A stretch of DNA of 11,221 nucleotides. Source: Spartobacteria bacterium (lineage in GTDB: Bacteria; Verrucomicrobiota; Verrucomicrobiia; Chthoniobacterales; Chthoniobacteraceae). Under the pieces are notes generated by a model. It was not told the DNA's origin and ran no database searches. It worked only from the letters and a program-made list of their open reading frames with translations. Positions 1-5,754 of the stretch are shown here, piece after piece (position 1 is the first letter of the stretch; every line of letters starts with the position of its first letter). Made by a program: the position numbers and the translations under genes. The stretch lies in the NCBI GenBank assembly GCA_025355595.1, contig JANXZI010000526.1, positions 1 to 11,221 on the forward strand, in the 5' to 3' direction.

Positions 1-1
1 T

Positions 2-1267
2 TTCGGCGACGTGAACCCGCCGGTCCACGCGTGGGCCACGTGGCGCGTGTTTCAACTGGACCGCAAGCAGCGCCGCGCAACGAACCCAGGTGACCCGGGC
101 GATCTGGAATTTCTCGAACGCGTCTATCACAAGCTGCTGCTGAATTTCACCTGGTGGGTGAATCGCAAGGACGCGCAGGGCCGGCACATCTTCGGCGGCG
201 GCTTCCTCGGCATGGATAATATCGGAATCTTCGACCGCTCGAAACCGCTGCCCGACGGCAGCACGCTCGAGCAGGCCGACGGCACCGCGTGGATGGCATT
301 TTACTGCGTGACGATGCTCTCCATGTCGCTCGAACTCGCGCGCACACGCCCCGCGTATGAGGACATCGCGAGCAAATTCTTCGAGCACTTCGTGGCCATC
401 GCCGAGGCGATGAACACGCTCGGCGGCACCGGCCTGTGGGACGAGGATGACGGCTTTTACTACGATCACATTCGCCACGAGAGCGGCGAATCCGCGGCGC
501 TGAAAGTCCGCTCGATGGTCGGCCTCGTGCCGCTGCTTGCCGTCGAGGTGCTCGATCAGGAAGTCATCCGCAATCTCCCCGGATTCCGGAAAAGGATGCG
601 CTGGTTTTTGGACAACCGCCCCGAGATCGCCAAGCACGCGAGCTACATGGAGCGCACCGGCGCGGACGGCGCGGAACTCCGCCTCCTCGCGATCCCGAGC
701 AAGGATCGCCTGCTGCGCGTGCTGCGACGCATGCTCGACGAATCGGAATTTCTCTCCCCGCACGGCATCCGCTCACTCTCTCGCGCGCACCGCGAGGCGG
801 AGTTCTGCTACTTCGCGCAGGGCGCGCATGTGTGCATCCAGTACGAGCCCGGCGAGAGCACCGACGGCATGTGGGGCGGCAATTCCAACTGGCGCGGCCC
901 CGTGTGGTTCCCGCTGAACTACCTCATCTTCGAAGCGCTCGAACGCTACCACCATTTCTACGGCGACGCCGTGCAGCTCGAATTCCCCACCGGCTCCGGC
1001 CACCTGCTGAACCTCTCGCAAATCAGCACCGAACTCGCGCGCCGCACCACGCATCTTTTTCTCCCCGGCAAAAACGGACGCCGCCCCTGTCACGGCGACG
1101 ACGCGCTCGCGGAAAAGCTCGCGCATGATCCAAACTGGCGCGACCTCGTGTGGTTCCACGAATACTTCGACGGCGACACCGGCCGCGGCCTCGGCGCGAG
1201 CCACCAGACCGGCTGGACTGCGCTCATCACCCGCTGCCTGAATACCGTCGGGCGGACGTCCGCGTAA
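2..1267 (+). CDS. GH63-type glucosidase (MGH1-like), C-terminal part, 5' end outside window
   Basis: The reading frame is open from the first bases of the window, and the residues FGDVNPPVHAWA precede and include the GTG at 11. That GTG is therefore an internal valine, not a start. About 421 residues are visible; bacterial members of this family are, as I recall, about 850-900 residues, so roughly the C-terminal half is present. The visible part looks like the (alpha/alpha)6-barrel catalytic domain of GH63 glucosidases, which hydrolyse alpha-glucosidic bonds in oligosaccharides. Family-like motifs are GGGFLGMDNIGIFDRS, where the Asp in DNIG is a plausible general acid, then WRGPVWFPLNYLIFEAL and GDTGRGLGASHQTGWTALI near the C-terminus. 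No signal peptide can be judged because the N-terminus is missing. The stop lies 9 bases from the stop of the convergent vsr gene, leaving no room for a separate terminator. Substrate is unknown. The family assignment is from motif recognition only. Confidence 0.85.
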   Translation, partial: FGDVNPPVHAWATWRVFQLDRKQRRATNPGDPGDLEFLERVYHKLLLNFTWWVNRKDAQGRHIFGGGFLGMDNIGIFDRSKPLPDGSTLEQADGTAWMAFYCVTMLSMSLELARTRPAYEDIASKFFEHFVAIAEAMNTLGGTGLWDEDDGFYYDHIRHESGESAALKVRSMVGLVPLLAVEVLDQEVIRNLPGFRKRMRWFLDNRPEIAKHASYMERTGADGAELRLLAIPSKDRLLRVLRRMLDESEFLSPHGIRSLSRAHREAEFCYFAQGAHVCIQYEPGESTDGMWGGNSNWRGPVWFPLNYLIFEALERYHHFYGDAVQLEFPTGSGHLLNLSQISTELARRTTHLFLPGKNGRRPCHGDDALAEKLAHDPNWRDLVWFHEYFDGDTGRGLGASHQTGWTALITRCLNTVGRTSA

Positions 1268-1276
1268 CCGCTTCCC

Positions 1277-1786
1277 TCACCGCCCCAGTGCCCGCAACAC
1301 CCGCCCCACCACGCGCGGCCAGTGCTTCACCGCGAGCTCGTGTTCCCACACCCGCAGCACCTTCCAGTCCGCCCTGCGCAGCAGCCGCGTCACCTGCCGG
1401 TCCCGCTCCGCATTCCGATCCAGCTTCGCCTTCCAGAACGCCCGGTTCCCCGCCGGCCTCGTCCCGTGCTTCGCGCACGCGTGCCAGAAACAGCCATCAA
1501 TGAACACCGCCACCCGTTCCGCGCGGAACACGAAATCCACGCTGACACGGCGCGCGGGTCGGGAGCTGAGAATCGAAAATTGAGAGACCGAGGCGTCGCC
1601 CGAGGCGCCGCTGCTTTTCCTCTCAACTCTCACCCCCTCAACTCTCAACTTCCGCTGCCTCCGCCAGCCCGTGATTCCGTGTGCGCGCAGCAGCGCCACC
1701 ATCCGCAACTCCGTCGCCTTGTTCCCCCGCGAGCGGATCGCCGCCATCACTTCCGAGCGCTTCGCTGGGGTGAATATGTCGGGCAT
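1277..1786 (-). CDS. vsr: Vsr-type (very short patch repair) endonuclease with an in-frame insertion
   Basis: 169 residues. The start MPDIFTPAKRSEVMAAIRSR matches the usual Vsr N-terminus (TPxxRSxxMxxIRS). Vsr nicks DNA 5' of T:G mismatches arising from cytosine-methylation deamination. Compared with E. coli Vsr, the metal-binding Asp51 corresponds to Asp84 (VDFVF) and His69 to His102 (GCFWH), with the same 18-residue spacing. Thr63-His64 are replaced by Ile96-Asp97, a change I associate with the large Vsr-like branch carrying FxDGCFWH. The downstream motifs FWKAKLDRNAERDR and WKVLRVWEHEL are typical. Residues about 47-78 are extra: they separate RRQRKL from the VDFVF strand, where homologs have a short P-G-x-P-D loop, and they coincide with a repeat element in the DNA. 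Without them the protein would be about 139 residues, a normal Vsr length. No cytosine methyltransferase gene is visible nearby. Whether the enzyme is active is unknown. Confidence 0.85.
   Translation of the reverse strand: MPDIFTPAKRSEVMAAIRSRGNKATELRMVALLRAHGITGWRRQRKLRVEGVRVERKSSGASGDASVSQFSILSSRPARRVSVDFVFRAERVAVFIDGCFWHACAKHGTRPAGNRAFWKAKLDRNAERDRQVTRLLRRADWKVLRVWEHELAVKHWPRVVGRVLRALGR
1563..1650. repeat. Heptamer-based foldback repeat inserted in frame in vsr
   Basis: On the plus strand the left arm reads GAGCTGA, GAATCGA, AAATTGA, GAGA (1563-1587). The right arm reads TCTCAAC, TCTCACC, CCCTCAAC, TCTCAAC (1621-1649). The arms are imperfect reverse complements built on a 7-nt unit GTTGAGA/TCTCAAC, separated by a GC-rich centre (1588-1620) that carries short GGCG/CGCC pairs. 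The block encodes the extra residues of the Vsr protein and keeps the frame. The exact ends are uncertain by a few bases. Confidence 0.7.
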
Positions 1787-1929
1787 CGCTTCAGGGGGCG
1801 CCGCAGCGAGATCTTTCCGTCCCGGTAAAGATCCAGCGCCAGCGCCTCGCGCGCCCGCTGCTCACGCTCCGCCGCGGAGGCACCGAGCACGTCCGCAATT
1901 TCGTCCGGGATCGTAATCGTCACGCTCAT
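1747..1929 (-). pseudogene. Truncated UPF0175-family antitoxin-like gene
   Basis: The ATG at 1929 begins MSVTITIPDEIADVLGASAA, followed by EREQRAREALALDLYRDGKIS. This matches the N-terminal half of UPF0175 proteins (typical pattern: hydrophobic strand, IPxxIAxxLG, ERExxxREALALxLYRxGKIS). These are small DNA-binding antitoxins often paired with DUF3368/PIN toxins. After GKIS the family normally continues with a helix-turn-helix half (GKAAELAGLSxxEF-like). Here the frame runs into unrelated LRRPLKRCPTYSPQRSARK and ends inside vsr, overlapping its first 40 bases. About 40 C-terminal residues are missing, so I read this as a remnant cut at the vsr junction. It could still be transcribed and lead into vsr. 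The UPF0175 assignment is fairly firm; loss of function is inferred. Confidence 0.6.
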
Positions 1930-1993
1930 GCCCCGACCATACCCGCGCCCCTCCGGAACTCCAGCACCCGTTTCGCCCTGCATCGTGCATCCA

Positions 1994-2028
1994 GAATTTT
2001 GAATCCAAAATTCAGAATTCAAAATTCC
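1994..2028. repeat. AT-rich intergenic palindrome made of 7-nt units
   Basis: Five consecutive heptamers occur: GAATTTT, GAATCCA, AAATTCA, GAATTCA, AAATTCC. The outer 11 bases GAATTTTGAAT (1994-2004) and ATTCAAAATTC (2017-2027) are perfect reverse complements with a 12-base loop. The block is strongly AT-rich in an otherwise GC-rich region. It lies in the gap upstream of the truncated UPF0175 gene and downstream of the 44-aa gene, both on the minus strand. A terminator role is possible, but there is no GC stem. Confidence 0.75.
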
Positions 2029-2084
2029 TCATCACCTTCGCGCCCCACCCCGCCGACATCCCGCGCGGAATCATCGCCGGGATC

Positions 2085-2219
2085 TCAGTTCCGCCCGTGC
2101 AGCGTCCGGTTCCCGCTCAGGAACACGACCAGCGAGGTGATCGCCCACACCATGGTTGCGATGACGATGAAGATCACCGAGGCCAGCCAGCCGGTGAAAT
2201 TGGCGACGTATGCTTTCAT
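2085..2219 (-). CDS. Small single-pass membrane protein, 44 aa
   Basis: Read on the minus strand, the ATG at 2219 opens a 44-codon frame closed by TGA. It begins MKAYVANFTGWLASVIFIVI, continues ATMVWAITSLVVFLSG, and ends NRTLHGRN. Residues about 10-34 form one strongly hydrophobic helix of roughly 25 residues with a flanking Trp, followed by a short polar basic tail. It is too short for most gene finders. The clean hydrophobic/polar pattern and third-position GC bias support a real gene. No convincing Shine-Dalgarno sequence precedes it. I do not recognise a family. Small proteins of this kind can be regulators of membrane complexes or type I toxins, but nothing here decides that. Confidence 0.6.
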   Translation of the reverse strand: MKAYVANFTGWLASVIFIVIATMVWAITSLVVFLSGNRTLHGRN

Positions 2220-2294
2220 GATGGGCGGCTGTGTATCGCACCGCCATGGCACCGTGGATGCCTCGCCTCACTCCGCGCATCACGCGGGAGCACA

Positions 2295-2414
2295 TCACTC
2301 TCCGGCGCGCTGTAGCACCTCCCCGAGCGTCGCTGGCGAAATGCGGAATCCCTCATCCTGCAACTGCCCCAGCAGCGCTGCCGCGTGCCCAATGCACGGC
2401 TTACTTTCTGCTAA
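2295..2414 (-). pseudogene. C-terminal remnant of a DUF3368 (PIN-like) toxin gene
   Basis: A minus-strand frame ending in TGA at 2295 encodes LAESKPCIGHAAALLGQLQ followed by DEGFRISPATLGEVLQRAGE. This resembles the C-terminus of DUF3368 proteins as I remember them (EAKxxGLIPxVxPLLxxLxxxGFRISxxLxxxVLxxAGE). DUF3368 proteins are PIN-fold putative nucleases commonly encoded with UPF0175 antitoxins. The upstream two thirds, including the acidic catalytic residues, are absent: the plus-strand NERD gene begins 15 bases beyond. A remnant of its usual partner lies at 1747-1929, but in the opposite of the normal gene order, with the 44-aa gene between. The match rests on about 39 residues. Confidence 0.5.
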
Positions 2415-2428
2415 CCAATTTCCGCGCC

Positions 2429-3235
2429 ATGGCCAGAACCTACGGAAAACCTGCGGACTACCTTTTGAAGAATGCATCGGACAAAACGCTCCATATAATT
2501 CTAGGTGCCGCTTTGCTCACCTTCGTGCTCGGCATCAGCATTGGTTCAGCGATGCACGCCGCGGACGAGAAATTCACGCGCATTTCCGCCAGCTTCGTGG
2601 CCGCCTTTGCTCTCACCTTCCTGCTGATGTTCTGGCTGAAGCGTCGCACACTCACTTGGGAAAATGAGCGCCAGCAGTTCCGCAGGGGCGCGCGCGGCGA
2701 GGCGGTCGTCGCCCACATCCTCTCGAACCTCAGCGATCGCTACTTCGTGATGCATAACATCCCCACCCCGTATGCCGACTACGACCACCTCGTCATCGGG
2801 CCCACCGGCATCTTTGCCATCGAGACCAAGGACTGGCGCGGACTCGTCTCCCCGGACGGCCTCGGTGAACTCCTTCTCAATGGCCATCCCACCGAGAAGC
2901 CCTTCATCCGCCACTTCATCGCCCACGTCATGCGCCTGCGGAACCACGTCTCCGATACGACCGGTCGCGAGCATTTTTTCCAGCCCGTGTTTGTCTTTAC
3001 TTCCGCACTCCTCAAGGCAAAGCAGGGCGACACTAGAAACGCCCAGTGCCTTTCCGAGGAAAAGCTCTACGATTACATTGAGGAAGCGAAGCCCGGCAAG
3101 CGGCTCTCGCGCGCGGACATCCTGCAAATCACCAAAGCCCTTTACGCCTTCGCTCAGATGAACGGAAAGCCCGCTCACCTTCCGGAGGCCGACAAGACTC
3201 CGTCTGTGGAGAGATCGTCAACGGCACCGGTGTGA
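2429..3235 (+). CDS. Membrane-anchored NERD-domain protein (nuclease-related)
   Basis: 268 residues from the ATG at 2429 (MARTYGKPADYLLKNASDK). The frame is open further upstream, but that sequence is not protein-like and overlaps the DUF3368 remnant. Two membrane segments are visible at about residues 20-42 and 54-70. The NERD domain follows from about residue 85: RRGARGE (Gly90-Glu91), YADYDHLVIGPTGIFAIETK with Asp119, and the Glu132-x-Lys134 pair. These match the PD-(D/E)xK-like core of NERD proteins, so nuclease activity is possible but unproven. The C-terminal part (about 190-268) has FVFTSALLKAK and a helical end, with a polar tail. NERD proteins are often found near DNA-processing or mobile genes, and here the neighbours are Vsr-like and HNH remnants. 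There is no clear ribosome binding site. Confidence 0.85.
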   Translation: MARTYGKPADYLLKNASDKTLHIILGAALLTFVLGISIGSAMHAADEKFTRISASFVAAFALTFLLMFWLKRRTLTWENERQQFRRGARGEAVVAHILSNLSDRYFVMHNIPTPYADYDHLVIGPTGIFAIETKDWRGLVSPDGLGELLLNGHPTEKPFIRHFIAHVMRLRNHVSDTTGREHFFQPVFVFTSALLKAKQGDTRNAQCLSEEKLYDYIEEAKPGKRLSRADILQITKALYAFAQMNGKPAHLPEADKTPSVERSSTAPV

Positions 3236-3426
3236 CTTAACCCCGCCCCGCTTTGCCGTGAGGAAAACGTCGGGCATTGCGAGAAGTGGATGCACGGCGA
3301 CAACGCACGGGCGAGTACGACTGCTTCCGCATACGTGCCGCGATCGGCGATGTGCTTCAGCGTGCCATCGCCGCAAACGCCGTAGAGACCAAAGAATAGC
3401 GGACCGTATTCCTCATCGTGGGGCAC
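3175..3426 (-). CDS. Possible small hypothetical protein or fragment
   Basis: From ATG at 3426 the frame encodes MPHDEEYGPLFFGLYGVCGD, then GTLKHIADRGTYAEAVVLAR, then ALSPCIHFSQCPTFSS, with a further 30 residues that run into the 3' end of the convergent NERD gene (61-base overlap). The first about 55 residues look like genuine protein (aromatic-rich beta pattern followed by an amphipathic helix TYAEAVVLARAL). The tail looks like read-through. Third-position GC is lower than in recJ or the secreted-protein gene, which suits foreign or decaying sequence. I do not recognise a family. It may be the remaining end of a longer gene, since the HNH remnant on the other strand begins exactly at its 5' end. 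Confidence 0.4.
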   Translation of the reverse strand: MPHDEEYGPLFFGLYGVCGDGTLKHIADRGTYAEAVVLARALSPCIHFSQCPTFSSRQSGAGLSHTGAVDDLSTDGVLSASGR

Positions 3427-3778
3427 GCACCCGGAACATCGCCTGAACGTGCGGAATGGCCTGAGCCTGTCCCGGCTTCACGATGCAGCCTTCGATTGCG
3501 GACTCATCGCATTCGACGCACAGCTACGACTCGTGCTGTCACCGCGACTGAAGTCCGAACTGCCGCAGCGAAGCGTCTCGGAAAACTTCGGTGCGTATGC
3601 CGGAGAAGTTCTGCGCTTTCCCGACGATGCGGCCCTGCCAGAAACCGAGTTTCTGGCCGCTCATCGCGCAAAGGTTTTCAAAGCGGCATTGTTTTTGCCG
3701 ATGAACGCCAGCCTGGCGAGCGCCGCGCTCGCTGCCGCGGATGCTGCTCACCATCGGCCTTCCGCAGTGGCCGGTTGA
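3413..3778 (+). pseudogene. 5'-truncated HNH endonuclease (HNH_2-type) remnant
   Basis: Reading the plus frame from about 3413 gives SSWGTHPEHRLNVRNGLSLS, then RLHDAAFDCGLIAFDAQLRL, VLSPRLK, and further on LPETEFLAAHRAKVF. This follows the C-terminal half of HNH_2-type (PF13391-like) putative restriction endonucleases, which have SHIxPWxxxPxxRLNxxNGLxLxxLHDxAFDxGLI and end with PxPEFLxxHRxxVF. The Asn and His of NGLxLxxLHDxAFD are present. The N-terminal half, including the Cys/His start of the HNH motif, is missing. The frame continues about 30 codons past the domain end to a TGA at 3776, probably read-through. A short ORF could start at the GTG at 3449, but it would lack part of the active site. 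I treat it as a decayed gene. Confidence 0.6.
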
Positions 3779-3842
3779 CGGCGTGGGCCGTGCGCCAACA
3801 GACTCGCTGGATGCCGAAACCAAACAGCCAGTCCCGCGAATC

Positions 3843-5627
3843 GTGAGCGACAGCACGCGGTGGATTTTCCCGGCGACGGCGGATGCGGCGGCGGTCGCGC
3901 GGCTGGTGCGCGATTCGCAAATTGCGCCGTGGGTCGCGGAATGTCTCGTGCGGAGCGGGCTGGCGGAGGCGGAGGTGGCGACGCGATTTCTCCAGCCGCG
4001 GCTGCGCACGCTGAGCGATCCTTTTCTCCTGCCGGGGATGGATGCGGCGGTGAGGCGCGTGCTGGCGGCGGTGGAAAAGCGCGAGCGTATCGTGCTCTAC
4101 GGCGACTACGATGTGGATGGCGTGACCTCGCTCACGCTGCTCACGCGCGTACTGCGCGCGTACGGCGCGGAGGTGGCGACGTTCCTGCCGCATCGCGTGG
4201 ACGAGGGCTACGGGCTTTCCGCAGATGGCGTGGCCCGGTGCGTCGAGGAGCACCGCCCGCAACTGCTGATCGCGGTGGACTGCGGCACGACTTCCGTCGC
4301 GGAAATCACGCATCTGCGCGAGGCAGGTGTGGATGTGGTGGTGCTCGATCATCACGAGCCGAAGGACGAGCTGCCGCCCGCGGTGGCCATCGTGAATCCG
4401 AAGCTCGATGAAACGCGGAACGTGGAGCGCGGAACGCGGAAAGAAGAGAGCGAGGACGGCAACTCGGATCTTTCCGCGCTCCGCGTTCCGCGCTCCGCGT
4501 TCGACTACCTGTGCAGCGCGGGCATCGCGTTCAAGGTCGCGCACGCCCTGCTGAAACGGCAGCCGCTCGCGGGCTTCGACATCAAGGAACTGCTCGACCT
4601 CGCGGCCATCGGCACGGTCGCGGACGTGGTGCCGCTCGTGGAGGAGAACCGCATCTTCGTCCGCGCCGGGCTGGAGCGCATCGCGCAATCGCGCTGGCCG
4701 GGTGTGCGCGCACTCGTGGAAGTCGCGGGGCTGAAGCCGCCGTTCTCCGCAAAGGATGTCGGCTTCGGGATCGGCCCGCGACTGAATGCGGCGGGGCGGC
4801 TCGACTCGGCGACCGCGGCGCTCGAACTCCTCCTCACGGACGATCCGGCACGGGCGCAGTCGCTCGCGCGTTCGCTCGACCAGCAGAACCGCGAGCGGCG
4901 CACGATCGAGGACGAGGTGCTCGGCAAGGCGGGCGCGCAAATCACGAGCCTCTACGATCCCGGCAGCGAGTCCGCGATTGTCGTCGGCGGCGCGGGCTGG
5001 CATCCGGGCGTCGTCGGCATCGTCGCGTCGCGGATTCAACGGCGATTCCATCGTCCGACATTCGTGATCGGCTTCGATACGATGGGCATGGGCAAGGGCA
5101 GCGGGCGGAGCATCGAGGGATTTTCACTCGTCGCCGCGCTCACGCGATGCGGCGGGCTGCTGGAAAAATTCGGCGGCCACGAGATGGCCGCGGGTCTCAC
5201 GATGCGGCAGGAAAATCTCGGAGCATTCCGCGAGGCCTTCGCCGAGGCCGCGCGCGACATGCTCACGGCGGAACAATTGCAGCGCACGCTCCGCCTCGAC
5301 GCCGAGGTGCGCCTCGCGGATCTGAATCTCGCGCTGCTCGACGATCACGACGCGCTCCAGCCGTTCGGCACGGCCAATCACCAGCCGGTCTTCCTCACAC
5401 GCGGCGTCACGCTCGCCGGCGAGCCGCGCCTGATGAAGGACAAGCACTGGTCGTTCACCTTTCGCCACGGCCGCGCACAGTGCCGCGCCGTGTGGTGGAA
5501 TGCGGCGGAGGAAATCCTGCCGGCGCTCCCCTGGGACATCGCCTACACCGTCTCGCGCAACGAATGGAACGGCAACGTGAGCGTGCAGCTCGAACTGCGC
5601 GCCGTGCTCGCGGCGCAGAGCGCGTGA
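3843..5627 (+). CDS. recJ: Single-stranded-DNA-specific exonuclease RecJ with a 30-residue insertion
   Basis: RecJ degrades single-stranded DNA 5' to 3' in recombination and mismatch/base-excision repair. With the GTG at 3843 (VSDSTRWIFPA) the product is 594 residues. The frame is open upstream to an ATG at 3741, but that extension does not look like RecJ. DHH domain motifs: YGDYDVDG (Asp88, Asp90, Asp92), AVDCGTTS, DHH at 169-171, NPK at 185-187, LAAIGTVADVVPL, and GFGIGPRLNAAGRL. DHHA1 domain: GWHPGVVGIVASR (about 385-397), GKGSGRSIEGFSL (about 417-429) and KFGGHEMAAGLTM (about 441-453). An OB-like C-terminal domain follows. Residues about 190-220, between NPK and LCSAGIAFK, are extra and are encoded by a 90-nt palindromic element. 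Homologs have only about ten residues there, so this loop probably tolerates the insert. All catalytic metal ligands I can see remain. Confidence 0.95.
   Translation: MSDSTRWIFPATADAAAVARLVRDSQIAPWVAECLVRSGLAEAEVATRFLQPRLRTLSDPFLLPGMDAAVRRVLAAVEKRERIVLYGDYDVDGVTSLTLLTRVLRAYGAEVATFLPHRVDEGYGLSADGVARCVEEHRPQLLIAVDCGTTSVAEITHLREAGVDVVVLDHHEPKDELPPAVAIVNPKLDETRNVERGTRKEESEDGNSDLSALRVPRSAFDYLCSAGIAFKVAHALLKRQPLAGFDIKELLDLAAIGTVADVVPLVEENRIFVRAGLERIAQSRWPGVRALVEVAGLKPPFSAKDVGFGIGPRLNAAGRLDSATAALELLLTDDPARAQSLARSLDQQNRERRTIEDEVLGKAGAQITSLYDPGSESAIVVGGAGWHPGVVGIVASRIQRRFHRPTFVIGFDTMGMGKGSGRSIEGFSLVAALTRCGGLLEKFGGHEMAAGLTMRQENLGAFREAFAEAARDMLTAEQLQRTLRLDAEVRLADLNLALLDDHDALQPFGTANHQPVFLTRGVTLAGEPRLMKDKHWSFTFRHGRAQCRAVWWNAAEEILPALPWDIAYTVSRNEWNGNVSVQLELRAVLAAQSA
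4412..4501. repeat. 90-nt heptamer foldback element inserted in frame in recJ
   Basis: The left arm 4412-4444 begins with four 7-nt units: AACGCGG, AACGTGG, AGCGCGG, AACGCGG. The right arm 4469-4501 ends with CCGCGCT, CCGCGTT, CCGCGCT, CCGCGTT. The arms are reverse complements at 29 of 33 positions, and all four mismatches are transitions. The loop is 24 nt (4445-4468). Total length is 90 nt, exactly 30 codons, so the recJ frame is kept. It encodes the extra residues TRNVERGTRKEESEDG and the following NSDLSALRVPRSAF. Confidence 0.85.
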
Positions 5628-5718
5628 TGCAAATCGCAGCGGCACGCCGGTCGGAAATATGACCGCCCTCAGCACGTCGCGCGGATTCATGGTCACGTTT
5701 CACCGAGCGCATTGATCC

Positions 5719-5748
5719 TTGGCGGGTATCGCGCGTGGCTTGTACGCT
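5719..5748 (+). promoter_or_regulatory. Weak candidate promoter for the secreted-protein gene
   Basis: TTGGCG (5719-5724) and TACGCT (5743-5748) are separated by 18 bases, with the -10-like box 6 bases before the ATG at 5755. Each box matches the sigma70 consensus poorly. The 127-base gap after recJ holds no other clear signal except a weak GGTC/GACC hairpin near 5649-5664. No Shine-Dalgarno sequence precedes the ATG, which fits a leaderless or very short-leader transcript. Confidence 0.25.
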
Positions 5749-5754
5749 GCGCGA

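Noticed and set aside
2231..2428. Upstream extension of the NERD gene
   Set aside because: The 66 extra residues are not protein-like and overlap the DUF3368 remnant on the other strand.
3741..3842. ATG at 3741 as the recJ start
   Set aside because: The 34 extra residues do not resemble a RecJ N-terminus and overlap the read-through tail of the HNH remnant; the GTG at 3843 fits better.
4412..4501. CRISPR or tandem-repeat array reading of the recJ repeats
   Set aside because: Units are 7 nt, in inverted halves, with no spacers; it is a foldback, not a CRISPR array.
3678..5051. 457-codon open frame on the minus strand opposite recJ
   Set aside because: It is rich in Arg, His and Pro without domains, and lies fully antisense to a clear RecJ. 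High-GC codon bias explains the open frame.
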